DNA of 7,543 bases, taken from the NCBI GenBank assembly GCA_964396555.1, contig CAYNFX010000090.1, positions 1-7,543 of the forward strand, given 5' to 3'. Of this stretch, positions 1 to 7,103 are shown piece by piece. A program made the position numbers and the translations under genes. The stretch comes from Geofilum sp964396555. GTDB taxonomy: Bacteria > Bacteroidota > Bacteroidia > Bacteroidales > Marinilabiliaceae. How positions within the stretch are numbered: the stretch's first letter is position 1; each line of letters opens with the position of its first letter. Under the pieces are notes generated by a model. It was not told the origin of the DNA. It searched no databases and was given only the letters and a program-made list of their open reading frames with translations.

Positions 1-47
1 ATGAGATTAATCCAAGCTATAAGCTTGAAGAAGTCAAAGTAAACTAA
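1..47 (+). CDS. 3' end of an upstream gene, probably the ABC transporter ATPase of the efflux operon (partial)
   Basis: In the frame beginning at base 3 there are 14 sense codons, reading EINPSYKLEEVKVN, and then TAA at 45-47. The stop lies 10 bases before the first permease, which is tight operon spacing. The following permeases carry no nucleotide-binding domain, and operons of this type in Bacteroidota usually have a separate ATPase just upstream. The charged tail would fit such a C-terminus, but no Walker or signature motif is visible in so short a piece, so the identity is inferred from context only. A competing frame from base 1 also stays open for 13 codons to TAA at 40-42, so the reading frame itself is not certain. 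Confidence 0.4.
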   Translation, partial: EINPSYKLEEVKVN

Positions 48-57
48 ACCTACAGGA

Positions 58-1305
58 ATGCTAGATTATTTTGAAGAACTACTAACGACCCTTAAGCAAA
101 ACAGGCTACGGGCTATAATGACGGGGTTCAGCGTTTCATGGGGGATCTTCATGCTTATACTCTTACTTGGTAGTGGTAAAGGCCTCCAAAACGGAATTGA
201 AAACAATTTCAGAAACGTATCCGCAAATTCTATTCAAATATGGCCCGGACGGACAAGCGAAAACTTTGAAGGATATAAAAAGGGGCGGTACATTAGGTTT
301 ACCAACGAGGATTATGAATTAATCAAAAGGGAAGTGGAAGGCATAGACGCCCTTACCGGCCGTCTATACCTTAATGGTAATGTTGATCTGACCTATGGTA
401 ACAAGTATGCAGGCTACACAATAACAAGCATACATCCTGATTTTATAAAGGTGCGCCTTTTTAACCTGAAAAAGGGCCGCGTTATCACCAATGCTGACAT
501 GAAGGAAAAAAGGAAGGTTCTGGTTTTGTCTCAAAGCATTGTGGATATGCTTTTTGAGGATAAGGAGCCAATAGGTGAATATGTTAAAGTGGGTGGTATA
601 TATTTTAAAGTTATTGGAGTTATAGAAGATCCTACAAATAAGGATTCAAAAGATGCTTTGATTCCAATTGCCACCGGTCAGATGGTCTTTAATGGTGCAA
701 ACAGGATAAGTAATTTTGGTTTTACTACCGCGGCCTCTACAGTGGAGGAAAACAAGCAGATTGAAGAAGAGGTGAAAACCTTGCTCGCTAAGCACCTTCA
801 TTTTAGTCCTGATGATAAAGAAGCTCTTTACGTGTGGAATACGCTTGATGAGTTTAAAAGAGTTCAGGGATTGTTTTTGGGTATAAGACTCTTTGTTTGG
901 GTAGTCGGCATTATGACTATTATCGCAGGTATAGTAGGAGTCAGCAATATTATGATAATCCTGGTTAAGGAACGAACCAAGGAAATTGGGATAAGAAAGG
1001 CTATTGGCGCAACACCATTTAGCGTTATTCAGCTTGTTCTATCTGAGTCCTTGTTCATTACTATTATTGCAGGTTTTATCGGAATGCTCTTTGGCATGGG
1101 ACTGCTTTATGTTGCGTCTCAGGTAATAGAGAGCATTTCTCAGTCAAGTCCGATGATTTATATGATCTTTTATAATCCGTCGGCAGATTTTGGAGTGGCT
1201 GCCTCAGCAACCGTGCTACTTGTAATAGCCGGTTTGGTTGCAGGCTATGTTCCTGCAAGAAAAGCTGCGGCGATTAAGCCCATTATAGCTTTGCATGATG
1301 TTTAG
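58..1305 (+). CDS. MacB-type ABC transporter permease (first of a tandem pair)
   Basis: This is an inner-membrane permease of the MacB/FtsX family, 415 residues. The layout is typical of the family: a short cytoplasmic N-terminus with KQNRLRA at 13-19, TM1 at about 19-38, a large periplasmic domain (MacB_PCD type) at about 40-270, then TM2 at about 275-300. Next come the cytoplasmic family motif KERTKEIGIRKAIGA at 304-318, TM3 at about 331-356, TM4 at about 377-401, and the closing PARKAAAIKPIIAL motif. There is no ATP-binding domain, unlike E. coli MacB, where ATPase and permease are fused, so a separate ATPase must energise it. The start is ATG, 10 bases after the preceding stop, with no good Shine-Dalgarno. 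It is clearly paralogous to the next gene. In MacB-like systems the permease transmits ATPase motion to the periplasmic adaptor. The substrate (drug, peptide, lipid or siderophore) cannot be told from the sequence. Confidence 0.93.
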   Translation: MLDYFEELLTTLKQNRLRAIMTGFSVSWGIFMLILLLGSGKGLQNGIENNFRNVSANSIQIWPGRTSENFEGYKKGRYIRFTNEDYELIKREVEGIDALTGRLYLNGNVDLTYGNKYAGYTITSIHPDFIKVRLFNLKKGRVITNADMKEKRKVLVLSQSIVDMLFEDKEPIGEYVKVGGIYFKVIGVIEDPTNKDSKDALIPIATGQMVFNGANRISNFGFTTAASTVEENKQIEEEVKTLLAKHLHFSPDDKEALYVWNTLDEFKRVQGLFLGIRLFVWVVGIMTIIAGIVGVSNIMIILVKERTKEIGIRKAIGATPFSVIQLVLSESLFITIIAGFIGMLFGMGLLYVASQVIESISQSSPMIYMIFYNPSADFGVAASATVLLVIAGLVAGYVPARKAAAIKPIIALHDV

Positions 1306-1338
1306 TTCTGATAGGTATAATTTCTAAACTGGGATAAG

Positions 1339-2619
1339 GTGTTTGACAGAGACAGATGGCAGGAAATTTTTATTGCCATAAAACAGAATAAGCTCCGCAG
1401 TGTCCTTACGGCCTTTGGCGTATTTTGGGGCATTTTTATGCTGGTTACAATGACCGGAGCCGGCAATGGCCTTATCAATGGAGTTACGGCCGGATTCAAG
1501 AATTTTGCAACAAACAGCGGTTTTGTCTGGACTCAGACTACTACTGAACCCTATAAGGGTTTTAAACGTGGCAGATACTGGGATTTTCGTAATGCTGACC
1601 TTGAAGCAATAAAGCAAAGTATTCCCGAGGTTGACCTCCTTGCACCAAAACTCCAAGGATGGAATATTTCAGGTGGAGAGAATGTAATTAGAGGGCTGAA
1701 GACGGGATCGTTTTCGATTTATGGTGAAGTGCCTGAATACAATCTGATTGATCCTCATGAAATGGTTTATGGACGCTTTTTTAATCAAAGGGATATAGAA
1801 GAAAAGCGCAAGGTCTGTGTGATTGGAGAGCGTGTATATGACGTTATGTTTGATAAGGACGAGAACCCTATTGGTCAGTACATAAGGCTAAGTGGAGTGT
1901 GGTTTCAGGTGATCGGAGTTGCCAAGCCGATAAATACGAATATAAACTACGGTTCTGATAAACGTGAGACTGTTTATATTCCCATTACAACTATGCAACA
2001 GACGTTCAATCATGGGGATGTGGTTCACTTAATTTGCTTTACAGCTAGGGAGGGTGAAAGCGTATCCAAAGTTGTAGAAAAGGTAGAAGCACTTCTTAAG
2101 GAAAGACATTCTATTTCACCAACTGACAAGGAGGCTCTGATGAAGATTGATATAGAGGAGCAGATAAAGCAAATATCCTATTTATTTATTGGAATAGGTG
2201 CGTTGATTTGGATAGTAGGTATAGGAACTCTTGTTGCCGGAGCAGTAGGTATAAGTAATATTATGCTGGTTGTTGTAAAGGAGAGGACGAAAGAAATTGG
2301 TGTTCAACGTGCTATTGGTGCAAGGCCATGGACAATTGTAAGCCAGATCCTGACAGAATCTGTATTTCTGACGACAGTTGCCGGTTTTATAGGACTTGCT
2401 CTGGGTACTTTGGTACTCCATCTGGCGGATCTAGCATTAACTGTTTCCCAGGCCAGTAGTGCGGAGGAACAACAAGCCTTTTTCAGACAACCTGAAATCG
2501 GATTGGGCCTGGCTCTTTCTGCTTTGGCAGTACTTGTGGTAACAGGGTTCTTGGCAGGACTTATTCCGGCGCAGAAGGCAGTACGCATAAAACCAATTGA
2601 AGCATTAAGACACGAGTAA
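1339..2619 (+). CDS. MacB-type ABC transporter permease (second of a tandem pair)
   Basis: This 426-residue protein has the same architecture as its upstream neighbour: KQNKLRS at 15-21, TM1 at about 21-41, a periplasmic MacB_PCD-like domain, TM2 at about 282-312, the cytoplasmic motif KERTKEIGVQRAIGA at 314-328, TM3 at about 340-365, TM4 at about 396-417, and a final PAQKAVRIKPIEALRHE. Matching blocks with the first permease run the whole length, for example YKGFKRGRY against YEGYKKGRY, EEKRKV against KEKRKV, and PIGQYIRLSGVWFQVIGV against PIGEYVKVGGIYFKVIGV. This points to an old tandem duplication. The start is GTG. The frame is closed by TAA at 1318-1320, no ATG lies between that stop and the GTG, and the N-terminus MFDRDRWQEIF matches the usual start of this family in Bacteroidota. 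It follows the first permease by 33 bases. Like that gene it lacks an ATPase domain, so the two may form a heterodimer. Confidence 0.93.
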   Translation: MFDRDRWQEIFIAIKQNKLRSVLTAFGVFWGIFMLVTMTGAGNGLINGVTAGFKNFATNSGFVWTQTTTEPYKGFKRGRYWDFRNADLEAIKQSIPEVDLLAPKLQGWNISGGENVIRGLKTGSFSIYGEVPEYNLIDPHEMVYGRFFNQRDIEEKRKVCVIGERVYDVMFDKDENPIGQYIRLSGVWFQVIGVAKPINTNINYGSDKRETVYIPITTMQQTFNHGDVVHLICFTAREGESVSKVVEKVEALLKERHSISPTDKEALMKIDIEEQIKQISYLFIGIGALIWIVGIGTLVAGAVGISNIMLVVVKERTKEIGVQRAIGARPWTIVSQILTESVFLTTVAGFIGLALGTLVLHLADLALTVSQASSAEEQQAFFRQPEIGLGLALSALAVLVVTGFLAGLIPAQKAVRIKPIEALRHE

Positions 2620-2711
2620 TATTCAAGTAGACGAGCATGATTCGTTTGAAAAATATTGGGATTTGATTCATCATGCGGATGTATTCCACTATAAAATTAA
2701 ACTTAAGAGTA

Positions 2712-3794
2712 ATGAAACGGATTCTGAAATTTGGATTGTTGTTTGTATTTGCAGCACTTGTAATATGGGTTTTTGTATACCTGTATCAGAAGTCAAAAAC
2801 GGTTCCCACGGTATATGAGACAGAGACTCCGGTGGTTGGTAACATTATCAAGAAGACCGTTGCCACAGGCTCCATTGTTCCCCGTAAAGAGATTGCTATC
2901 AAACCTCAGGAATCGGGTATTGTTACGCATGTTTATGTTGAGGCTGGTGATTTGATTAAGCAAGGTGATATGATTGCCCGGATTCAGATTATTCCTGAGA
3001 TGGTTCAGGTAAATGAAGCTGAAAGCAGGGTCAACAAGGCGCGTCTGGCTTATGAGAATGCCAAGATAGCATTCGAAAGAATAAAAGATCTCTATGAACA
3101 GAAGGTGGTGGCATTGTCTGAATACCAGACTGAGGAGCTAAAATATAATAATAGCCGTGAAGATCTGGCTACTGCAGAGAACCATCTTCAGCTGATTCTT
3201 GAAGGTGTTACAAAAAATATGGGTGCCAAAACCAATACTGTAATCCGTTCAACAGTTAGTGGAATGGTGTTGGATGTTCCTATCGAAGAAGGTAACTCTG
3301 TTATTAAGAGTAATACTTTCAATGATGGAACTACTATAGCCATCGTTGCTGATATGGCTGAGATGATCTTTAAAGGTAAGGTGGATGAGACAGAAGTAGG
3401 TAAACTCAAAGAGGGTATGCACTTGCTTATGACAGTCGGAGCTATCGAGGCTGAGATTTTTGATGCCTATCTTGAATACATCTCACCTAAGGGTGTTGAG
3501 GAAGGTGGTGCCATTCAGTTTGAAATTAAGGCAGCTGTAAAGCTTAAAGACAACCAGTTTATTAGAGCCGGCTACAGTGCCAATGCCGATATTGTACTAG
3601 ACAAACGTGACAGTGTTCTGACAATTACCGAAAGGGTCCTTCAGTTTGAAGGAGACTCGGCTTTTGTTGAAATTGAAACCGCACCTCAGGTTTTTGAGAA
3701 GAAATATATTAAAACAGGGTTGTCTGACGGTATTAAGGTGGAACTGGTAGAAGGAATAGGCCTGGAAGAAAAGGTTAAAGTTCCAACGATCTGA
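2712..3794 (+). CDS. Efflux periplasmic adaptor subunit, MacA/HlyD (membrane fusion protein) family
   Basis: This is the periplasmic adaptor linking the inner-membrane permeases to the TolC-type channel, 360 residues from the chosen start. It has a basic N-terminus (MKR) and one membrane anchor at about 7-25. The first half of a biotinyl-lipoyl-like domain follows at about 45-90, with VATGSIVP and PQESGIVTHVYVEAGDLI. An alpha-helical coiled-coil hairpin spans about 95-165 and is rich in E, K, A and N heptads. The second lipoyl half is near 177-200 (STVSGMVLDVPIEEG), and beta-barrel and membrane-proximal regions complete the C-terminus. The frame is open upstream to an ATG at 2673, which would add 13 residues. 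I prefer 2712 because AAGAG lies just upstream of it and MKR plus a hydrophobic helix is the family's usual beginning. It follows the second permease by 92 bases and precedes the TolC gene by 85. Substrate unknown. Confidence 0.92.
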   Translation: MKRILKFGLLFVFAALVIWVFVYLYQKSKTVPTVYETETPVVGNIIKKTVATGSIVPRKEIAIKPQESGIVTHVYVEAGDLIKQGDMIARIQIIPEMVQVNEAESRVNKARLAYENAKIAFERIKDLYEQKVVALSEYQTEELKYNNSREDLATAENHLQLILEGVTKNMGAKTNTVIRSTVSGMVLDVPIEEGNSVIKSNTFNDGTTIAIVADMAEMIFKGKVDETEVGKLKEGMHLLMTVGAIEAEIFDAYLEYISPKGVEEGGAIQFEIKAAVKLKDNQFIRAGYSANADIVLDKRDSVLTITERVLQFEGDSAFVEIETAPQVFEKKYIKTGLSDGIKVELVEGIGLEEKVKVPTI

Positions 3795-3839
3795 TTTTGC
3801 TGCTTAATATTTCCGCGAATAATAAGTTATACTCAATAA

Positions 3840-3851
3840 TTACGGCCGTAA
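3840..3851. promoter_or_regulatory. Perfect 12-bp palindrome, possible operator, upstream of the TolC-family gene
   Basis: TTACGGCCGTAA is its own exact reverse complement and sits in the 85-base gap between the adaptor and TolC-family genes, 28 bases before the latter's ATG. Symmetric sites of this size can bind dimeric regulators. An alternative reading is a small RNA hairpin, because CGGC at 3843-3846 can also pair with GCCG at 3854-3857. By base-composition odds, a palindrome this long is expected roughly once or twice by chance in a window of this size, so its function is conjecture. Confidence 0.22.
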
Positions 3852-3879
3852 AAGCCGCATAGAAACATATATTTTAGCT

Positions 3880-5223
3880 ATGCAAATCATTAAGAAGTAC
3901 ATTTTCCTGATTGCTCTTGTCGGTACTGTTAATTTAGGAGCTCAGGAAGCTGAAAGTCCAAAAATAGCATGGACCTTGGAGCAGTGTATTGAATACGCAA
4001 GGGTCAATAACATTACATTAAAGAGCCAGAAGCTAAATGTTGACTATGCTCAAAATCGCTATGAACAGAGTAAACGCGACATATTGCCTAGTCTGAATGC
4101 AAGTAGCAATTACAATATGACGAGTGGTAAGGCTTCGGATCCTAACACCTTCCAGTTGTTTGACGTTACTATACAGACCAGCAACTATAGCATATCTTCA
4201 AGTGTCCCGGTTTTTCAGGGATTTACAATGCGCAATAAAATCAGGAAAAATGAGTCTGACTTGAATGCTGCCATTGAAGATGCTGAGGCAGTTGAGAATG
4301 ATATTGCTTTGGCGATAACTTCTTATTATGCACAAATTCTTTTCAACAAGGAATTGCTGGCTGCCGCAAGGCTTCAGTTTGAGACTGTCAACCAGCAGGT
4401 TGACAGGACTTCAAAACTTGTCCAGGCCGGAACTCTAGCTGAAGGAAGTCTGCTTGAGATTAAATCCGTTGCGGCCCGCGAGGCTCTCAACGTAACCCAG
4501 CTTGAAAACAGTCTGAGACTTTCGCTGATTGATCTGGCTCTTTCACTGAATCTTGAGTCGGTTGAGCAATTTGATGTGGTAAGTCCAAATCTGCCTGAGT
4601 TTACAGGAGGGGAACTTACCGAAGGAAGTCTGGTACTTGACTATGCTCTTAAAAATCTTCCGCAGATAAAAGCTGCGGAGTACAGGGCAGTAAGCAGTGA
4701 CAAAGACCTTGATATTGCCCGGGGATATCTTTTGCCGTCTCTGGCTGTAGGAGCTGGTTGGTCGACTTTTGTTACAAAGCATAAAAAACTGCAGAACTTT
4801 GATTTTGGAGAAAGCTTCAAAGAAAATGGCTCACAATATATCGGGTTTAGTCTCAATATTCCGATATTTAACGGATTATCTACTAGGAGCTCCATCAAAA
4901 ATGCAAAGATTGGCGTTCTTAATGCTCAACTTGCACTTGAACAGCAAAAACTAACTCTACGCAAGGAGATACAGCAGGCGAGTGCTGATGCTGATGCAGC
5001 TTTCCGGCAATACCTGGCTGCTCTGTCTGCAGTTGATTCGTACCGTGAATCATTCCGTTACACAGAAAAGCGTTACAATGTTGGCATGGTCAACGTGGTA
5101 GACTACAATGTTGCCAAGTCAGAATATATGAAAGCGGAAGCCGATTTCATTCAGGCTAAATATACTTACTTCCTTAGGTTGAAAATACTTGATTTCTATC
5201 AGGGAAAGCCCCTGGTTATTTGA
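3880..5223 (+). CDS. TolC-family outer membrane efflux channel
   Basis: This is the outer membrane exit duct of the tripartite pump, 447 residues, within the usual range for the family. An N-terminal signal peptide (MQIIKKY, then a hydrophobic stretch) probably ends at LGA, with cleavage before Gln22. The mature protein opens with WTLEQCIEYARVNN, the typical first helix of TolC/OEP proteins. The two-fold internal repeat of the family is visible: SKLVQAGTLAEGSLLEIKS around 178-194 corresponds to EKRYNVGMVNVVDYNVAKS around 396-414, each followed by a long helix. Beta-strand segments ending in VPVFQGFTMRNKIRKNE and IPIFNGLSTRSSIKNA also match each other, as expected of the two OEP halves. No Shine-Dalgarno is evident before the ATG, and upstream sequence is A/T-rich. 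It is the last gene of the efflux operon and is followed by an intrinsic terminator 63 bases downstream. Confidence 0.93.
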   Translation: MQIIKKYIFLIALVGTVNLGAQEAESPKIAWTLEQCIEYARVNNITLKSQKLNVDYAQNRYEQSKRDILPSLNASSNYNMTSGKASDPNTFQLFDVTIQTSNYSISSSVPVFQGFTMRNKIRKNESDLNAAIEDAEAVENDIALAITSYYAQILFNKELLAAARLQFETVNQQVDRTSKLVQAGTLAEGSLLEIKSVAAREALNVTQLENSLRLSLIDLALSLNLESVEQFDVVSPNLPEFTGGELTEGSLVLDYALKNLPQIKAAEYRAVSSDKDLDIARGYLLPSLAVGAGWSTFVTKHKKLQNFDFGESFKENGSQYIGFSLNIPIFNGLSTRSSIKNAKIGVLNAQLALEQQKLTLRKEIQQASADADAAFRQYLAALSAVDSYRESFRYTEKRYNVGMVNVVDYNVAKSEYMKAEADFIQAKYTYFLRLKILDFYQGKPLVI

Positions 5224-5286
5224 TTTGATGGTTTGTTACTCTTGAGTGCCTTATAGCCTGGATTATTAATATGGGCTGTTCGAAGA

Positions 5287-5316
5287 CCCCTGCTCCCCAA
5301 GGTGCAGGGGTTTTTT
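5287..5316 (+). terminator. Rho-independent terminator closing the efflux operon
   Basis: A perfect 7-bp GC-rich stem pairs CCCCTGC at 5287-5293 with GCAGGGG at 5304-5310 around a 10-base loop, and TTTTTT follows at 5311-5316. The stem can be extended outward through the AAGA at 5283-5286 and the T-run (one G-T wobble). It lies 63 bases after the TolC-family stop and before tsaB, so it separates the pump operon from the downstream genes. The T-run is only on the + side, so it acts on + strand transcripts. Confidence 0.88.
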
Positions 5317-5359
5317 ATCTTCATAGTCAGCAATGGATTATCTTACGGGATATTATTAT

Positions 5360-5367
5360 TATTTTTG
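5360..5367 (+). promoter_or_regulatory. Candidate Bacteroidota -7 promoter element for tsaB
   Basis: TATTTTTG matches the Bacteroidota sigma-factor -7 consensus TAnnTTTG exactly and lies 18 bases before the tsaB ATG, downstream of the operon terminator, where a new promoter is expected. No clear TTTG -33 element is seen at 19-21 bases upstream, and the region is AT-rich, so the match could be accidental. A start here would give a very short leader of about 12 bases. Confidence 0.35.
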
Positions 5368-5385
5368 TCTTTCAATCAAAAAATT

Positions 5386-6081
5386 ATGGCCGGTATTCTA
5401 TGCATTGAGAGCTCAACTACAGTTTGTTCGGCTGCAATTGCCATCGACGGAAGGGCTGTATATTCCCTAAGGGAGGATAGGCCCAATTCGCATTCTTCAA
5501 AGCTGACTGTACTGATCGAGCAGTTACTTAAGGATGCTGGTATTGGTGTTAATGATCTTGATGCAGTTGCTGTGAGTTCAGGTCCCGGCTCCTATACCGG
5601 ACTAAGGATTGGTGTTTCCGTCAGCAAAGGTCTGTGTTATGGAGTCGGTAAGCCGCTTATTGCAATCCCCTCATTGGAGATTATGGCGGCTGGCTTTCTT
5701 GCAGATATAGGTACTTTTGAAAGAGATGCTCTGCTTTGTCCGATGATCGATGCCCGTCGAATGGAGGTTTACTCAGCTCTTTTTTCTACAGGACTTAAAG
5801 TAGAGAGACCTGTAAGGGCAGAGATTATTGATGATTTTAGCTATGCTGATATATTACTTGAAAGGCCTGTTTACTTCTTTGGAGATGGAGCGATGAAGTG
5901 TGCTGGTGTGATTAAGGGTTCAAATGCTCATTTTGTAGACGGCATAGTGCCACTGGCATATTCAATGGCCGGTCTGGCATCCGAACGTTTTGCTGAAGAA
6001 CGATTTGAGGATGTTGCATATTTCGAACCTTTTTATTTAAAAGATTTTATCGCTACTGTTGCGAAAAATAAGTTTTTTTGA
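5386..6081 (+). CDS. tsaB: tRNA threonylcarbamoyladenosine biosynthesis protein TsaB
   Basis: TsaB is the non-catalytic ASKHA-fold partner of TsaD and, with TsaE, forms the cytoplasmic complex that transfers the threonylcarbamoyl group to A37 of ANN-decoding tRNAs (t6A). The 231-residue product matches the family's usual length. Visible signatures are the N-terminal ILCIESSTTVCSAA strand-turn (ASKHA phosphate-1-like region), NSHSSKL near 28-34, the hallmark SSGPGSYTGLRIG at 64-76, DARRMEVY at 122-129, GDGA, and a C-terminal YLKDF. It lacks the HxxxH metal-binding motif of TsaD, which supports TsaB over TsaD. The frame is open back to a GTG at 5302, but that codon lies inside the terminator hairpin and the added 28 residues are hydrophobic and unlike the family. 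ATG 5386 gives the canonical N-terminus. It has an A-rich leader without a Shine-Dalgarno. Confidence 0.95.
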   Translation: MAGILCIESSTTVCSAAIAIDGRAVYSLREDRPNSHSSKLTVLIEQLLKDAGIGVNDLDAVAVSSGPGSYTGLRIGVSVSKGLCYGVGKPLIAIPSLEIMAAGFLADIGTFERDALLCPMIDARRMEVYSALFSTGLKVERPVRAEIIDDFSYADILLERPVYFFGDGAMKCAGVIKGSNAHFVDGIVPLAYSMAGLASERFAEERFEDVAYFEPFYLKDFIATVAKNKFF

Positions 6082-6272
6082 GATTTTAACCGCCTATATT
6101 TCTGTGCTTTGTGTGCAAGCATATGTCTCTGAACTATTTCTGGAACAATAAGGGCTTGTAATTTGTACAGGGTCTTTTAAGCAGTTGTATTAAATTGCTT
6201 TACCTTCATCAACGAGAGCAAATTTACTTGTTTGTCGGTATTAAGACTGATGTAGAATATAAACGTGAGAAT
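6082..6272. other. Intergenic gap between tsaB and the DUF3108 gene
   Basis: This 191-base gap shows no convincing gene, terminator or RNA. A short inverted repeat (TGCTT at 6105-6109 and AAGCA at 6117-6121) has no T-run after it. Partial resemblances to TAnnTTTG occur (for example TAATTTG at 6159-6165) but none has both correct spacing and a -33 element. The gap is long enough to hold a promoter for the DUF3108 gene, which I could not locate. Confidence 0.5.
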
Positions 6273-7076
6273 ATGAAGAGCCTGAGAGTCGCACTTTTTA
6301 GCATCGTGTTGTTGGGAGCATCATTGGATGCGTATTCTCAATCACGCTTTGCTAAGGATACTAGAGTAAAAGCCTTTGGACCTGGTGAAGAGTTGCATTA
6401 TGTGTTGCACTATGGTTTTATTACAGGAGGACGAGCTTCATTGATCGTTAAGGATACCGTTTTTGATAACAAGAGGGTGTATCACATGAAGGGCATGGGT
6501 TATACCAGCGGACTTGCAGATAAAATTTTTAGGGTTAGGGATGTTTATGAGAGTTTCTTTGACCCTGAGAGTATGTACCCTGTCAAAAGCATACGTAACA
6601 TAAGTGAAGGCAGGTATAGGTGGTACAACGAGGCACTTTACCGTCATGATAAGGATTCGACTTATGTGAATAGCAAGCGTTCGGGAGAAAAGTATGTTGC
6701 TCCGGGGATTTATGACGTGGTTTCCGCCTTTTATATTGGCAGGGAAAAATACTTTAATGACAACCTTATAGAGGGTCAGATAATAAAGATAGTTACTTAT
6801 TTTGCTGATGAGGAATTCCCTCTATTAATCAGATTCAGAGGTGTTGAGAAGATCAAGACTAAGTTTGGTGAGCTCGAATGCTACAAGTTTTCACCTGTTA
6901 CTGAGGTTGGCCGCGCCTTTAAGACTGAGGATGATATGCATGTGTGGATTACCAGAGATGCTAACAGGGTGCCAGTACGAATTAAGTTTAACCTTGTAGT
7001 GGGTTCCTTTACTTGCGATCTGGATTCGTTTAAAGGTTTAATGAACCCTTTTTCAAGTATAGTCCCCAAGAAATAG
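6273..7076 (+). CDS. Exported DUF3108 domain-containing protein, function unknown
   Basis: This 267-residue protein has a clear signal peptide: MKSLR, a hydrophobic core, and AYS as the probable cleavage site before Gln23. It is therefore expected in the periplasm. The mature part shows features I associate with DUF3108: an opening FGPGEELHYVLHYGFITGGRASL, a middle region rich in aromatic and charged beta-strand-like segments, FGELECYKFSP, and the closing block MHVWITRDANRVPVRIKF followed by VGSFTCDLDSFKGL. No catalytic motif is recognisable; a beta-rich envelope protein that binds a ligand or acts structurally is a guess. The frame extends upstream to a TTG at 6195, but only the ATG at 6273 puts the signal peptide at the N-terminus, and GAGA lies a few bases before it. 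It is followed after 27 bases by the cysteine-cluster gene, so the two are probably cotranscribed. Confidence 0.85.
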   Translation: MKSLRVALFSIVLLGASLDAYSQSRFAKDTRVKAFGPGEELHYVLHYGFITGGRASLIVKDTVFDNKRVYHMKGMGYTSGLADKIFRVRDVYESFFDPESMYPVKSIRNISEGRYRWYNEALYRHDKDSTYVNSKRSGEKYVAPGIYDVVSAFYIGREKYFNDNLIEGQIIKIVTYFADEEFPLLIRFRGVEKIKTKFGELECYKFSPVTEVGRAFKTEDDMHVWITRDANRVPVRIKFNLVVGSFTCDLDSFKGLMNPFSSIVPKK

Positions 7077-7103
7077 GAATTTAAGTTTTTAGATAAAGGT
7101 TCT

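Noticed and set aside
2673..2711. A start 13 codons earlier for the periplasmic adaptor.
   Set aside because: It is possible, but the ATG at 2712 has AAGAG upstream and gives the usual MKR-plus-helix beginning. Kept as an alternative only.
3868..3875. TATATTTT just before the TolC-family ATG, close to the TAnnTTTG promoter element.
   Set aside because: It has one mismatch in the conserved part and lies so near the ATG that the transcript would be essentially leaderless; no -33 element is seen.
4441..4632. A 12-base direct repeat, GAAGGAAGTCTG, at 4441 and 4621, exactly 180 bases apart in the TolC-family gene.
   Set aside because: The flanking sequence is not repeated and the positions do not correspond to the two structural halves of TolC, so it looks coincidental (both encode EGSL).
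5302..5385. An N-terminal extension of tsaB by 28 codons from a GTG.
   Set aside because: The GTG is inside the loop and stem of the intrinsic terminator, the added residues are hydrophobic and unlike TsaB, and the ATG at 5386 gives the standard start and length.
6105..6121. Inverted repeat after tsaB that might be a terminator.
   Set aside because: The stem has only 5 bp plus a wobble, is not GC-rich and has no following T-run.
6195..6272. An N-terminal extension of the DUF3108 protein from a TTG.
   Set aside because: It would bury the signal peptide inside the protein; the ATG at 6273 places it at the N-terminus.
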